The notes under the pieces: model-generated
What the model was told of the DNA's origin: nothing
Seen by the model: only the letters and a program-made list of their open reading frames with translations
Database searches by the model: none
Assembly: GCF_040372045.1 (NCBI RefSeq)
Contig: NZ_BAABWH010000005.1
Length of the DNA stretch: 64,000 nucleotides
Strand: one strand, 5' to 3'
Origin: Thalassolituus sp006212115
GTDB lineage: Bacteria; Pseudomonadota; Gammaproteobacteria; Pseudomonadales; Oceanobacteraceae
Shown here: in pieces, positions 17,121-25,905 of the stretch
How the letters are laid out: each line of letters starts with the position of its first letter
Numbering within the stretch: the stretch's first letter is position 1
Position numbers and translations under genes: made by a program

Positions 17121-18356
17121 TTACTTATTTTTCGCCTCAATCCATTGCGACATATACTGCGTACTCTTGAGGCTGTGGTGGCGAAGCATACCACCAACAA
17201 AGTCCTGTCCACGGTGTCTTTCAAGGCCAACACAGAGGCGATCAATTGTCGCCGTTATATTTGGGCCATGATCGGCGTCATTGAACCGTTCGATGGCCAA
17301 TTTGTACCCGGCAGCGGAGCGGGATTCCCACTCTGAACGAGAAGAGTAGAGTCGTTCTGCCGCATCGATAAACGCGTCGCGATCATCTGCCACCACCGCA
17401 GCCTGATCACACCCCCCGTACATTCCTTCTGCACCGAGTGACGACGTCACCGCTGGTGTGCCCACCAGCATGGCATCAAGAAGCTTTCCCTTGAGACCAG
17501 CACCAAACCGCAGAGGCGCCAGCATCACTTTTGCTTCAGCAATCACCTGATAAGCGTCACTGGCCCATCCACGCACGCGGAAACCCAGCTCTGGCTTATC
17601 CAGTTGCATGGCCTTCTTCGGAGGGTACGCGCCATATATGTTCAACTCTGCATCGGGCAAACGACGACGAATGTCTGGCCAGATTTCACGTAACTGCAAT
17701 ACCGCATCCCAATTGGGGGCATGACGGAAATTTCCGATGGACACAAATCCGCCGCGGACTTCAAAGTCCGAATCGGAGAATCGCCGGGACAGCCCTTCCG
17801 CATCGGCTGAGTTCACCATAAACGGCGTGTACAGGAGTTTTGATGCATGAATGGGGAAATGATCCTGAAGCCAGATCATCTCAAATTCCGAGATCACTAG
17901 AGTCAAGTCACAACGAAGGATGGACGCGACTTCGCGAAACGCCATATCCGTATGCCAGTCATCGGCCGACAGGTTCCGACCAGCCTTTACCGCCCGGTGG
18001 CGGGCATCGCGCAGGCAATGTACGTCTTCCATATCCAACAACCGCAGGGCATCTGGGACATGCTTCTCAACCCTCCAGCCAAACTGCTCTTCCATCATAA
18101 AGCGGTCGAACATAACCACATCCGGAGACTGAGCACGAACCCACTGGTCGAAAGAGCTGCAGTTCAAACGTATCGAGTGTTTCTCTATGCCGATGCTTTC
18201 GAGATCAATCGCGTGAGCACTGTCCTCTGCTGGCGAAGCAAACACCACCCGGAAGCCAGATTTCTGCATCAATAACAGTATCTGCATCATGCGGCTGCCG
18301 GCGGCAGACGAGTTGGGTTCCGGCCAAACATAGCCAATAGCGATAAAGGTTTTCAT
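17121..18356 (-). CDS. Glycosyltransferase, family 4-like
   Basis: A 411-residue GT-B protein. The N-terminal domain starts IGYVWPEPNSSAAGSRM, a glycine/serine nucleotide-sugar loop typical of this group. The C-terminal domain holds GNFRHAPNWDAV, RVRGWASDAYQVIAEAKVMLAPLRFGAGLKGKLLDAM and GTPAVTSSLGAEGM, the donor-binding region of GT4-like enzymes; the K and E of the E-x7-E type motif are partly changed. It probably glycosylates a cell-surface glycan; no polysaccharide cluster surrounds it. No transmembrane helix is seen. Confidence 0.82.
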   Translation of the reverse strand: MKTFIAIGYVWPEPNSSAAGSRMMQILLLMQKSGFRVVFASPAEDSAHAIDLESIGIEKHSIRLNCSSFDQWVRAQSPDVVMFDRFMMEEQFGWRVEKHVPDALRLLDMEDVHCLRDARHRAVKAGRNLSADDWHTDMAFREVASILRCDLTLVISEFEMIWLQDHFPIHASKLLYTPFMVNSADAEGLSRRFSDSDFEVRGGFVSIGNFRHAPNWDAVLQLREIWPDIRRRLPDAELNIYGAYPPKKAMQLDKPELGFRVRGWASDAYQVIAEAKVMLAPLRFGAGLKGKLLDAMLVGTPAVTSSLGAEGMYGGCDQAAVVADDRDAFIDAAERLYSSRSEWESRSAAGYKLAIERFNDADHGPNITATIDRLCVGLERHRGQDFVGGMLRHHSLKSTQYMSQWIEAKNK

Positions 18357-18443
18357 GGGCGCGAGTATAGCGCGATGACGCCCATAAGCTGGTATACTCC
18401 GCCTCCGAAATTTCTAATTTTTCTTAAGTGAAATGGTTGAATC

Positions 18444-19010
18444 ATGAGCGATATTACCACCCCTGACTATCTCAAAGACGCCGAGCAACTGCTCAGCGAC
18501 AGCGGTTTTGCGACCAGCGATGACTGGTACCACGGGACGTCATCCGGACTGGTGAGCAGCATCCTGAAGGACGGTCTGAAAGGTGGCGGTGATTCAGAGA
18601 CCGCAGCTCGTGAACAAGGCACGCTCGGTACGATTGGAAATCGACAGTTCGAATCCAGCGAACCCGTGTTCCTGACTCAAAGTAAAGAACTGGCCTACTT
18701 CTGGGCAGCGCGCAAGGCGCACACCCGTAATCTGTATTTCCGCAAAGAAGAAGAAGCCGTTGTCCTGAAAATATCGTCTCCGGCCAAAGTGACACCGGAC
18801 GTTGGTGGCACTGCGATCTTGCTAGAACCGTCGAACACCTATATCACTATGCTGAAAGAAGTGTACGAGAAGAAAGGCATCGACTGGATTGACGAATCCA
18901 ACCCTCTGAAGCTGCCACGAGAAACCTACCTCGAAAAACTGGGCCTGGGCTACAGCTATGACGATATCCCTGCTGAGAAAATCAGTGTCGTCAGCGAAGA
19001 CGCGTCCTGA
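18444..19010 (+). CDS. ADP-ribosyltransferase (PARP/ART) fold-like protein
   Basis: A 188-residue soluble protein. WYHGTSSGLVSSILKDGL (about residues 28-45) has the pattern of the first catalytic strand and helix of PARP/Tpt1-type ART folds, His30 matching the NAD-binding His. VFLTQSKELAYFWA (75-88) matches the second conserved block with the Ser-Lys-x-x-Ala-Tyr pattern. A final Glu could be Glu178 in IPAEKISVV, but this is not secure. Fold membership is inferred from motifs; the target is unknown. It could be a toxin, a DNA/RNA modifier or a 2'-phosphotransferase relative. The nucleoside deoxyribosyltransferase-like gene starts 6 bases downstream. Confidence 0.6.
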   Translation: MSDITTPDYLKDAEQLLSDSGFATSDDWYHGTSSGLVSSILKDGLKGGGDSETAAREQGTLGTIGNRQFESSEPVFLTQSKELAYFWAARKAHTRNLYFRKEEEAVVLKISSPAKVTPDVGGTAILLEPSNTYITMLKEVYEKKGIDWIDESNPLKLPRETYLEKLGLGYSYDDIPAEKISVVSEDAS

Positions 19011-19016
19011 TTGCGG

Positions 19017-19568
19017 ATGAAGATCTACCTTGCGGGCCCCGAGGTTTTCGCGCCTGATGCCATTGAGCTGGGTGCCCGCAAAAAATCCCTCTGCCAGCAT
19101 TATGGTTTTGAGGGCATATTTCCCCTCGACAATGAGATTACGCCTTCCTCGTCACCGGTCGAAACCGGTCTGTTGATCAGCCGCGAAAACGAACGCTTAA
19201 TCGACGACTCGGATCTGGTGATTGCAAATCTCAGCCCCTTCCGAGGTGCCAGTGCCGATGTCGGTACCGTTTACGAATTGGGTCTCGCACGCGGTCTCGG
19301 CAAAACCATCCACGGCTACAGTAATGACCCCGAGCTCTATCAAGATCGCTTGCTCTCACTTTGCGGGCCATCCGCATCCCAGCAGGCAGGGACATTATGT
19401 GACCGCGATGGTCTGAAAATTGAAGAGTTTGATTTACACGACAATCTGATGATCGACGGGGGTATTGCCGCCGCCGGTGGTCATTTTGTGCTGGCACAAA
19501 AAAAGGCCGCCATCTTCTCGATGACAGCCTTTGAGGAAGTGCTGATTCGACTTAGCCGTTCAGCTTAG
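19017..19568 (+). CDS. Nucleoside 2-deoxyribosyltransferase family protein
   Basis: A 183-residue protein starting at ATG 19017 (a TTG 6 bases earlier is possible). MKIYLAGPEVF opens the Rossmann-like fold; LISRENERLIDDSDLVIANLSPFRG and SADVGTVYELGLARGLGK hold the active-site Asp and Glu of the family. Members exchange bases between deoxynucleosides or hydrolyse deoxynucleoside monophosphates, like DNPH1/Rcl. It is probably co-transcribed with the ART-like gene upstream. Its stop overlaps by four bases with the convergent efflux pump gene. Confidence 0.82.
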   Translation: MKIYLAGPEVFAPDAIELGARKKSLCQHYGFEGIFPLDNEITPSSSPVETGLLISRENERLIDDSDLVIANLSPFRGASADVGTVYELGLARGLGKTIHGYSNDPELYQDRLLSLCGPSASQQAGTLCDRDGLKIEEFDLHDNLMIDGGIAAAGGHFVLAQKKAAIFSMTAFEEVLIRLSRSA

Positions 19569-22500
19569 CCATTCAACTTGACCCCGGATATTCTGCGTAC
19601 CAGAACATAAAAGAGCGGGATAAAGAAGATCGCCAGAACCGTTGCAGCAACCACCCCACCAAACACACCAGTACCAATCGCATGACGCGCACCAGAACCG
19701 GCTCCTGAGCTGAGCATCAGAGGTGTCACACCCAAACCAAAGGCGAGTGATGTCATCAGAATCGGACGGAGACGCATCCGGGTCGCCTCAAGCGTTGCAT
19801 TGAGCAGTGATTTACCCTGCTCCTCCAACGTTTTGGCAAACTCCACGATCAGAATGGCGTTTTTCGATGACAGACCAATCGTCGTCAGCAGACCAACCTG
19901 GAAGAACACATCGTTGCCCAACCCGCGTAACTGCGCGGCCAATACTGCACCGATGATCCCCAGAGGTACGATCAACATGACAGAGAAAGGAACCGACCAG
20001 CTCTCATAAAGTGCCGCCAGACATAAGAACACTACCAGCAAGGACAACGCGTACAGAAGCGGCGCTTGGTTACCGGCCTGCGTTTCCTGGAAGGACAGGC
20101 CAGTCCACTCGAAACCAAAACCAGATGGTAACTTAGCGGCAATTTCTTCCATGGCTGCCATTGCCTCACCGGTACTGAATCCCGGTGCAGCATTACCCTG
20201 AATGTTAATTGAAGACACACCGTTATAGCGCTGCAACTGCTGCGCACCGTACGTCCACTCACCTTCGGAGAAGCTGGAGAACGGTACCATTTCACCGCCT
20301 GTGTTTCTCACGTACCAGTCAGTAATGTCGTCCGGCAACATCCGATATGGGGCGTCGGCCTGAACGTACACTCGTTTGATCTGACCGCGATCGAGGAAAT
20401 CATTCACATAGCTGGAGCCCCAGGCCACCGCCATAGTGCTGTTGATTTCCGATACTGGGATGCCCATCGCCAACGCTTTCTGGTGATCCACCTGAAGATC
20501 GTACTGAGGCGCATCCGGCAGACCGTTGTAGCGTACCTGAGTCATACGCTCATGCTGGTTCGCCTGTCCCAATACCTGGAATGCAGCGCCCATCAGTGCT
20601 TCATGGCCTAAGCCGCCGCGATCCTGTAGCTGGAAGTTAAAGCCACTGGCGACACCCAATGCAGGAATCGCAGGTGGATTAATCGCAAATACGAAGGCTT
20701 CACGGATCTGAGAAAAAGCGCCCCATGCGCGTCCAACAATTGCCTGAACACCGTCTTTCTCAAGATCACGTTCATCCCAATCTTTAAGACGAATAAAGGC
20801 AATCCCTGAGTTCTGACCACGTCCGGAAAAGCTGAAGCCAGCCGCCGCGAACATTGACTGCACAGCATCAGATTCATTGTCGAGGAAGTGGTCTTCAATC
20901 TTCTTAAGCACTTCCACGGTTTGCTCCTGAGAAGAGCCGACGGGAAGCTGTACCAGAGCAATCAGCATGCCCTGATCTTCTTCTGGCAGGAATGCATTCG
21001 GCAAACGCATAAAGCTGAAGATAAGCACGCCCACAATCGCAATATAGATAAAGACGTAACGTCCCCAGTGCATGATGGTGCTGTTGACGCGATTTTTATA
21101 ACCCGCCGTGGCCTTTTCAAAGGTACGGTTAAACCAACCGAAGAAGCCGCTTTTGGTCTGATGATCACCACTGTGAGGTTTCAACATGGTGGCGCACAGT
21201 GCAGGCGTCAGAATCAGAGCAACAAACACAGACAACACCATGGCCGACACAATGGTGATGGAGAACTGCTTATAAATTGCCCCGGTAGAGCCCGGGAAGA
21301 AGGCCATAGGTACAAATACCGCCGATAACACCAACGCAATACCCACCAGTGCACCCGTGATCTGATCCATGGATTTACGTGTCGCTTCGACTGGCCCCAG
21401 ACCCTCTTCGGCCATGACCCGTTCAACGTTCTCCACCACGACAATGGCATCGTCAACCAAGAGGCCAATCGCCAGAACCATACCAAACATGGTGAGCGTA
21501 TTAACGGAGTAACCGAAGGCATACAGCACGGCAAACGTTCCCAACAGCACCACAGGTACTGCAATGGTGGGAATCAACGTCGCCCGGAAGTTCTGCAGGA
21601 ACAAATACATGACCAGGAACACCAGCGCGATACCCTCGAACAGAGTCTTCACCACTTCGGTGATGGAAATCTCAACAAAAGGAGTGGTGTCGTACGGGAA
21701 GCTGGTCGCAAGGCTGTCGGGGAAAAACGATTCCAACTCAGCCAAGCGCGCCTTTACCGCTTTTGCGGTATCCAATGCATTCGCGCCCGACGCGAGTGTA
21801 ATCGCCAGACCGGCCGCAGGTTTACGGTTAAAGCGACCTGCCACTTCATACGACTCAGAACCGAGTTCAATTCGAGCGACATCAGAGAGCGTCACCTGCG
21901 ATCCATCGGACGTCACTTTCAACAGAATGCGTCCAAATTCTTCCGGCGTCTCCAGCAGTGTCTGCACTACAATGGAGGCGTTCATCTGCTGCCCTTCAAT
22001 GGCAGGCGTGCCACCCAGCTGACCACCCGCAACCTGATCGTTCTGCACACTGATGGCAGAAGTCACATCGTTCGGGGTCAGGCTGTATTCATTAAGCTTG
22101 TTAGGGTCTAGCCAGACACGCATGGCATATTGAGAACCAAACAGTCTGGTCGTACCGACGCCCTCAACTCGGGAGATAGGGTCCTGAACGTTCGCGCCAA
22201 TAAAGTCGGCAATATCAGAACGATTCATGCTGCCATCTTCTGAGGTAAAGGCGATTACCATCAGGAATGAGTCCGAGGACTTCGCAACCTGCACGCCCTG
22301 CTGTTGCACTGATTGAGGCAAGCGAGGTGTCGCCATCTGCAGTTTGTTCTGCACCTGAACCTGCGCAATGTCGGGGTCTGTGCCCGCTGCAAACGTCAAT
22401 GTGATCTGAGCGTTACCAGAGGAGTCACTGCTCGCTGACATGTACAGCAGATTATCAATGCCGTTCATCTGCTCTTCAATGACCTGAGTCACTGAGTTTT

Positions 22501-22672
22501 CTACCGCCTGAGACGAGGCTCCGGGATAGGTCGCAGTAATCTGCACCTGCGGCGGTGCCACTTTCGGGTACTGCTCTACAGGCAAATTCACGATGGACAG
22601 GGTTCCCGCCAGCATCAGGATGATGGCGATTACCCAGGCAAAAATAGGACGATCAATAAAAAAGCGAGCCAT
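19565..22672 (-). CDS. RND efflux transporter permease, AcrB/MexB type
   Basis: A 1035-residue inner-membrane proton antiporter that extrudes hydrophobic drugs through a tripartite complex. The N-terminus MARFFIDRPIFAWVIAIILM is typical of the HAE1 family. The paired aspartates of the proton relay are in GLLVDDAIVVVENVER. Two large periplasmic loops and 12 transmembrane helices are present, with the family blocks QFSITIVSAMVLSVFVALILTPALCA and GLSSKNAILIVEFAK. It follows the adaptor gene by 6 bases. No TolC-like outer-membrane gene is in the window, so a channel encoded elsewhere is expected. Confidence 0.95.
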   Translation of the reverse strand: MARFFIDRPIFAWVIAIILMLAGTLSIVNLPVEQYPKVAPPQVQITATYPGASSQAVENSVTQVIEEQMNGIDNLLYMSASSDSSGNAQITLTFAAGTDPDIAQVQVQNKLQMATPRLPQSVQQQGVQVAKSSDSFLMVIAFTSEDGSMNRSDIADFIGANVQDPISRVEGVGTTRLFGSQYAMRVWLDPNKLNEYSLTPNDVTSAISVQNDQVAGGQLGGTPAIEGQQMNASIVVQTLLETPEEFGRILLKVTSDGSQVTLSDVARIELGSESYEVAGRFNRKPAAGLAITLASGANALDTAKAVKARLAELESFFPDSLATSFPYDTTPFVEISITEVVKTLFEGIALVFLVMYLFLQNFRATLIPTIAVPVVLLGTFAVLYAFGYSVNTLTMFGMVLAIGLLVDDAIVVVENVERVMAEEGLGPVEATRKSMDQITGALVGIALVLSAVFVPMAFFPGSTGAIYKQFSITIVSAMVLSVFVALILTPALCATMLKPHSGDHQTKSGFFGWFNRTFEKATAGYKNRVNSTIMHWGRYVFIYIAIVGVLIFSFMRLPNAFLPEEDQGMLIALVQLPVGSSQEQTVEVLKKIEDHFLDNESDAVQSMFAAAGFSFSGRGQNSGIAFIRLKDWDERDLEKDGVQAIVGRAWGAFSQIREAFVFAINPPAIPALGVASGFNFQLQDRGGLGHEALMGAAFQVLGQANQHERMTQVRYNGLPDAPQYDLQVDHQKALAMGIPVSEINSTMAVAWGSSYVNDFLDRGQIKRVYVQADAPYRMLPDDITDWYVRNTGGEMVPFSSFSEGEWTYGAQQLQRYNGVSSINIQGNAAPGFSTGEAMAAMEEIAAKLPSGFGFEWTGLSFQETQAGNQAPLLYALSLLVVFLCLAALYESWSVPFSVMLIVPLGIIGAVLAAQLRGLGNDVFFQVGLLTTIGLSSKNAILIVEFAKTLEEQGKSLLNATLEATRMRLRPILMTSLAFGLGVTPLMLSSGAGSGARHAIGTGVFGGVVAATVLAIFFIPLFYVLVRRISGVKLNG

Positions 22673-22678
22673 AAATAA

Positions 22679-23860
22679 TCAGCCCTCCGTGACTTGCTGA
22701 GCAACGTCGGCATTGGTATCGACCGGTGTCACAGGAATACCAACCCGGATTTTCTGCAGACCATCGACGATTAATTTATCACCGGCTTCAAGACCCGATT
22801 TAATTAACCATTTTCCGCCCACCGCTTTTTCAGTTTTCACGATGCGTTTTTCAACCATGTTGTTCTCGCCAACAACCAGCGCAGAAGCCGCACCATTCGG
22901 CTCACGTGAAATACCTTTCTGAGGGACGACGATCGCATGTTCACGCTCTCCCTGAGGCAATCGCGCGCGGACAAACATACCCGGTAATAGCGCACCATCC
23001 GGATTAGGAATCAGCGCACGTAAAGCAACCGTACCGGTTTGTTCATCAACCGCGTATTCCGAGAACTGCAGCGTGCCTTTGTGGGGGTAGACAGTGCCAT
23101 CAGGCAACGCCAGCTCGATACTTGCTTTGTCATCGCCTGTTGTCACCAACTCGCCATTGGCCATTGCCGCTCGCAGACTGCGAAGCTCTTCATAAGACTG
23201 CGTTAAGTCGACATAAATCGGATCGAGCTGACGAATAGTCACCAGGGCAGCAGCCTGGTTCGCTGTGACCAATGCACCTGCAGTAAGGGAGGAGCGACCA
23301 ATGCGTCCGGAGATAGGCGCTTTGATCGTGGTGTATTCGGTATTGATGCGGGCCGTATCAACGCGGGCTTGTGCTGCTGCTACCTGAGCTTCGGTAACAC
23401 GCAGCTGAGCGTTTGCGTCTTCCAGCTCTTGCTGACTGACCGCTTCTGACTGGCTGAGCTTGTTATAGCGACCATCGGTCAGCTTGGCCAACTCGCGATT
23501 GGCTTCCGCATTGGCAAGATCCGCCTCGGCACTGGCAAGCGTTGCCTGGTACAACTTATCGTCCAGTTGGTACAGAGGTTGACCAGCTTTCACCCGATCC
23601 CCCTCTTTAAAAAGACGCTTTTCAATAATGCCGGTCACCTGAGGGCGCACTTCTGCGACCTGATACGGTGTGGTTCTGCCGGGTAGCTCATTGACGAGTG
23701 TAAACGGCTCAGCCTTCACCTCGACAAATCCAACCTGAGGCGGTGGCATCTGTCCGCCCGCCCCCTGTTGACCAGACTGTTGACCACAGCCGGTCAGCGA
23801 GCCAGCCAGGGAAAAAGAAGCCGCCAATGCCAATACTGGTAAACGGATGGATGTGCGCAT
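22679..23860 (-). CDS. RND efflux periplasmic adaptor, AcrA/MexA type
   Basis: A 393-residue membrane fusion protein. The signal peptide ends in a lipobox, SLTGC, so Cys25 is probably lipidated and anchors the protein in the inner membrane. Then follow the beta-barrel start (VNELPGRTTPYQVAEVRPQVTG), a lipoyl-type half (LFKEGDRVKAGQPLYQLD), a helical hairpin (about 110-180) and the second lipoyl half (YTTIKAPISGRIG). It bridges the permease and an outer-membrane channel. Transcription should start within the palindromic operator, opposite the TetR gene. Confidence 0.94.
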   Translation of the reverse strand: MRTSIRLPVLALAASFSLAGSLTGCGQQSGQQGAGGQMPPPQVGFVEVKAEPFTLVNELPGRTTPYQVAEVRPQVTGIIEKRLFKEGDRVKAGQPLYQLDDKLYQATLASAEADLANAEANRELAKLTDGRYNKLSQSEAVSQQELEDANAQLRVTEAQVAAAQARVDTARINTEYTTIKAPISGRIGRSSLTAGALVTANQAAALVTIRQLDPIYVDLTQSYEELRSLRAAMANGELVTTGDDKASIELALPDGTVYPHKGTLQFSEYAVDEQTGTVALRALIPNPDGALLPGMFVRARLPQGEREHAIVVPQKGISREPNGAASALVVGENNMVEKRIVKTEKAVGGKWLIKSGLEAGDKLIVDGLQKIRVGIPVTPVDTNADVAQQVTEG

Positions 23861-23894
23861 GAGAAACCTCAGTTTGCTGGTACGGTAAAGGAGT

Positions 23895-23928
23895 CACTAT
23901 ACATACATGCACGAATGTATGTATAGTG
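23895..23928. promoter_or_regulatory. AcrR-like operator between efflux genes and tetR
   Basis: CACTATACATACAT and ATGTATGTATAGTG are perfect 14-base inverted arms around GCACGA. The core (ACATACAT-N6-ATGTATGT) is very close to the E. coli AcrR operator. On the minus strand, ATGACA, a 16-base spacer and TATACA (inside the left half) form a plausible promoter for the pump, so a bound repressor would block it. The tetR promoter would be covered as well. Confidence 0.85.
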
Positions 23929-23968
23929 TGAAACAGTGAGTTGTCATCCGTAGCACAGTGAGCACATC

Positions 23969-24613
23969 ATGCCCCGCCGTACCAAAGAAGAAGCACTGCA
24001 GACACGCGAGGCCCTGATCGAAGCGGCAGAGATGGTTTTTCATCGCAAGGGGGTGTCGGCGTCCTCATTGAATGACATCGCCAAAGAAGCAGGTGTGACA
24101 CGCGGAGCTGTGTACTGGCATTTCAAAAACAAAGATGACATTTTTCAGGCGATCGTCGACCGCTTACTGGCCCCGCTGGATGATCTGCATGATCAGATTG
24201 AAGACCCTGCCGAAGTAGATCCACTTTCCCGCTTTCGGGAATTACTCGAATATCTGACTTTAGAAATAGCGCGAGACCCACGTCGCCGTCGTGGTTTCGA
24301 AATTATGTTCCTGAAGTGCGAACAAACCGAAACCAATGCAGTACTGAACGAGCGCCACCGCCAGAACTATCTGGATGGATCGGAACGTATCCGCAAGGCA
24401 CTACGAGCGGCGGTAAATAAAGGGCAACTGCCAGAAGACCTCGATATCGAGCGCGGAGTTGCTCACCTGCATATTCAGCTCACTGGAATCATATATCTTT
24501 GGCTGATCTTGCCAGATGTGATCGATTTTCAGAAAGAAGCGATACATATGATCGACAGCTTTTTTATCACCATCAAACATAACTTTGGCTCTGAGGAGCA
24601 GAGCCGGAAGTAA
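23969..24613 (+). CDS. TetR family regulator of the efflux pump, AcrR/TtgR-like
   Basis: A 214-residue repressor. The N-terminal helix-turn-helix reads TREALIEAAEMVFHRKGVSASSLNDIAKEAGVTRGAVYWHFKNKDDIF, matching the AcrR/TtgR subgroup (RGAVYWHFKNK). The C-terminal helical domain carries the ligand-binding pocket. It is divergent from the pump operon and shares the palindromic operator. Substrates of the pump probably release the repressor; this is inferred from the family. Confidence 0.92.
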   Translation: MPRRTKEEALQTREALIEAAEMVFHRKGVSASSLNDIAKEAGVTRGAVYWHFKNKDDIFQAIVDRLLAPLDDLHDQIEDPAEVDPLSRFRELLEYLTLEIARDPRRRRGFEIMFLKCEQTETNAVLNERHRQNYLDGSERIRKALRAAVNKGQLPEDLDIERGVAHLHIQLTGIIYLWLILPDVIDFQKEAIHMIDSFFITIKHNFGSEEQSRK

Positions 24614-24643
24614 GCCTTCCTCCTCTATTTAGCAAGAAGGCTT
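24612..24643. terminator. Weak stem-loop after tetR
   Basis: AAGCCTTC (24612-24619) and GAAGGCTT (24636-24643) pair around a 16-base loop, starting at the tetR stop. The next gene is convergent. No T tract is visible on either strand, so this is only a possible bidirectional terminator. Confidence 0.35.
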
Positions 24644-24665
24644 CGCTGAGAACAAGCTGTATACG

Positions 24666-25082
24666 TCAGGTTCGGGCAGTATCAACCGGTGCCTTGGCAC
24701 TCTTCAGATATACCCACACGAAAAACAGCATAAAGGCAGCATCGTTTACACCATAAATACCGTAGAAAATACCGGCGAATAGATCCTGCTGGTAGACGTC
24801 GCTCAGGCTATGACTACTGATCCAGGTTAACCAGCAAATCACGTAAACCAACTTTTCAACAGCAAACGCAGCAGCAAACCATTTCAGGTTAGCCTGCGTA
24901 AATGCCGCAGCGAGATACGCCAGCCCCCAGACCATGATCATAATCAGACCGAAAGACGACATAACCACAGGGTCTGTTTCCATCAATACCGTGTTAGTCA
25001 GCCCTTTAGAAAAAAGCAGAACACCACTGATATTTGCTACGGCAGCGGCGATAAATCCCGCCTTGATAACAGAAGAAGACAT
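24666..25082 (-). CDS. Hypothetical four-helix membrane protein
   Basis: A 138-residue protein with four hydrophobic helices (about 8-26, 40-60, 68-90 and 103-128). No catalytic motif is visible. It starts 6 bases after the stop of the DUF2059 gene and ends facing tetR. The family is not recognised with certainty; the arrangement resembles many small DoxX/DUF-type membrane proteins, but the key motifs of DoxX are absent. Confidence 0.65.
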   Translation of the reverse strand: MSSSVIKAGFIAAAVANISGVLLFSKGLTNTVLMETDPVVMSSFGLIMIMVWGLAYLAAAFTQANLKWFAAAFAVEKLVYVICWLTWISSHSLSDVYQQDLFAGIFYGIYGVNDAAFMLFFVWVYLKSAKAPVDTART

Positions 25083-25088
25083 AAATAG

Positions 25089-25526
25089 TTACTCCGCCGA
25101 CGCCTTCAGCGTTTCCTGGGCACGCTGAATCAACTGTAAGCCCCACTGTTGTCCGATCATCATCGACTCCTGCATGATCAGAGGCTGAGCCTGAATCATC
25201 TTCTGACCAGCATCAGATTTAAGAAATACCAGCTGTGCGTCCACGTCTTCCTGAGTCAGGTGTTTCTGGTAAACCGGAATCACCATATCCTCAAGCTCGT
25301 CACCATCAACCTGCTTACTGAACTCTACCCAAAAAGCCTCTGGTGCATCTGGCATCATGCGTTTCATCGAAGGGATCATCTGCTCCATCATCTGGACCGC
25401 CATATCTCCTGCGCCCGTCACCTGCAGCAACTCCTTAACGCTCTCATTGCTGGGACTTTCCGCAAATGCCGTAAAAGACGCCATTAACATTGAAGTACTG
25501 AATATTGCAGATCTGATAAAGGTCAT
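25089..25526 (-). CDS. DUF2059 domain protein, exported
   Basis: A 145-residue protein with a signal peptide ending near FAES. The body has the DUF2059 pattern: SVKELLQVTGAGDMAVQMMEQM, then a region ending in MVIPVYQKHLTQEDVDAQLVFLKSDAGQKMIQ. The latter, with its FxxSxxGQK core, is the most conserved part of the family. The function of DUF2059 is unknown; members are periplasmic and common in proteobacteria. It is unusually Met- and Gln-rich. It forms a pair with the membrane protein downstream. Confidence 0.8.
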   Translation of the reverse strand: MTFIRSAIFSTSMLMASFTAFAESPSNESVKELLQVTGAGDMAVQMMEQMIPSMKRMMPDAPEAFWVEFSKQVDGDELEDMVIPVYQKHLTQEDVDAQLVFLKSDAGQKMIQAQPLIMQESMMIGQQWGLQLIQRAQETLKASAE

Positions 25527-25711
25527 GGACTGATTCCGATGTCATTAAGTAAAGGCAACATCCTAGTCGCATTCTTACTCAAAGTCAGGGCCCTGAATCA
25601 CAAGATAATTAAATTCGATATTTACAGACAGTGCATCATCGGCCAGTGGAGGAGTTTGACGGCGATGCCCGGTAGAAATGGCTTTTCTACGATTACGTTT
25701 TCTACAGCCAC

Positions 25712-25741
25712 AAAAAAACCGGCCCTTGTGAGGCCGGTTTT
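25712..25741 (-). terminator. Rho-independent terminator downstream of groEL
   Basis: AAAACCGGCC and GGCCGGTTTT form a 10-bp stem around a seven-base loop. On the minus strand seven T follow. It lies about 165 bases after the groEL stop, and there is no gene between. The 25527-25905 gap holds only this and the hairpin at 25835-25874. Confidence 0.8.
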
Positions 25742-25834
25742 AATTGCCACCCGGTAAGGTCGCAATGTTCTTGATACTGCACGATACACTTAATGGCAGA
25801 TATCTCTGCACGCTGTTCGATGGTTGAACAAGGC

Positions 25835-25874
25835 GTGGGCTTCGACGTGTAGTTCGCCTACACGAGAAGCCCAC
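25835..25874. repeat. Long two-part hairpin just after groEL
   Basis: GTGGGCTTC pairs with GAAGCCCAC, and inside it GTGTAG pairs with CTACAC around a TTCGC loop, with a small internal loop. Flanking GTTGAAC and GTTCAAA add imperfect pairing. It would fold in the groEL 3' untranslated region. There is no T run, so it may protect or process the mRNA rather than terminate. Confidence 0.45.
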
Positions 25875-25905
25875 AACAAAGTTCAAACGAGAACAGGAAG
25901 CAGAT

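Noticed and set aside
19565..24613. Mobile drug-resistance element
   Set aside because: The pump and regulator show no flanking repeats, transposase or integrase, and the codon use looks like that of the neighbours.
25539..25757. 72-codon plus-strand frame in the groEL-DUF2059 gap
   Set aside because: It runs through the groEL terminator hairpin and has no recognisable features.
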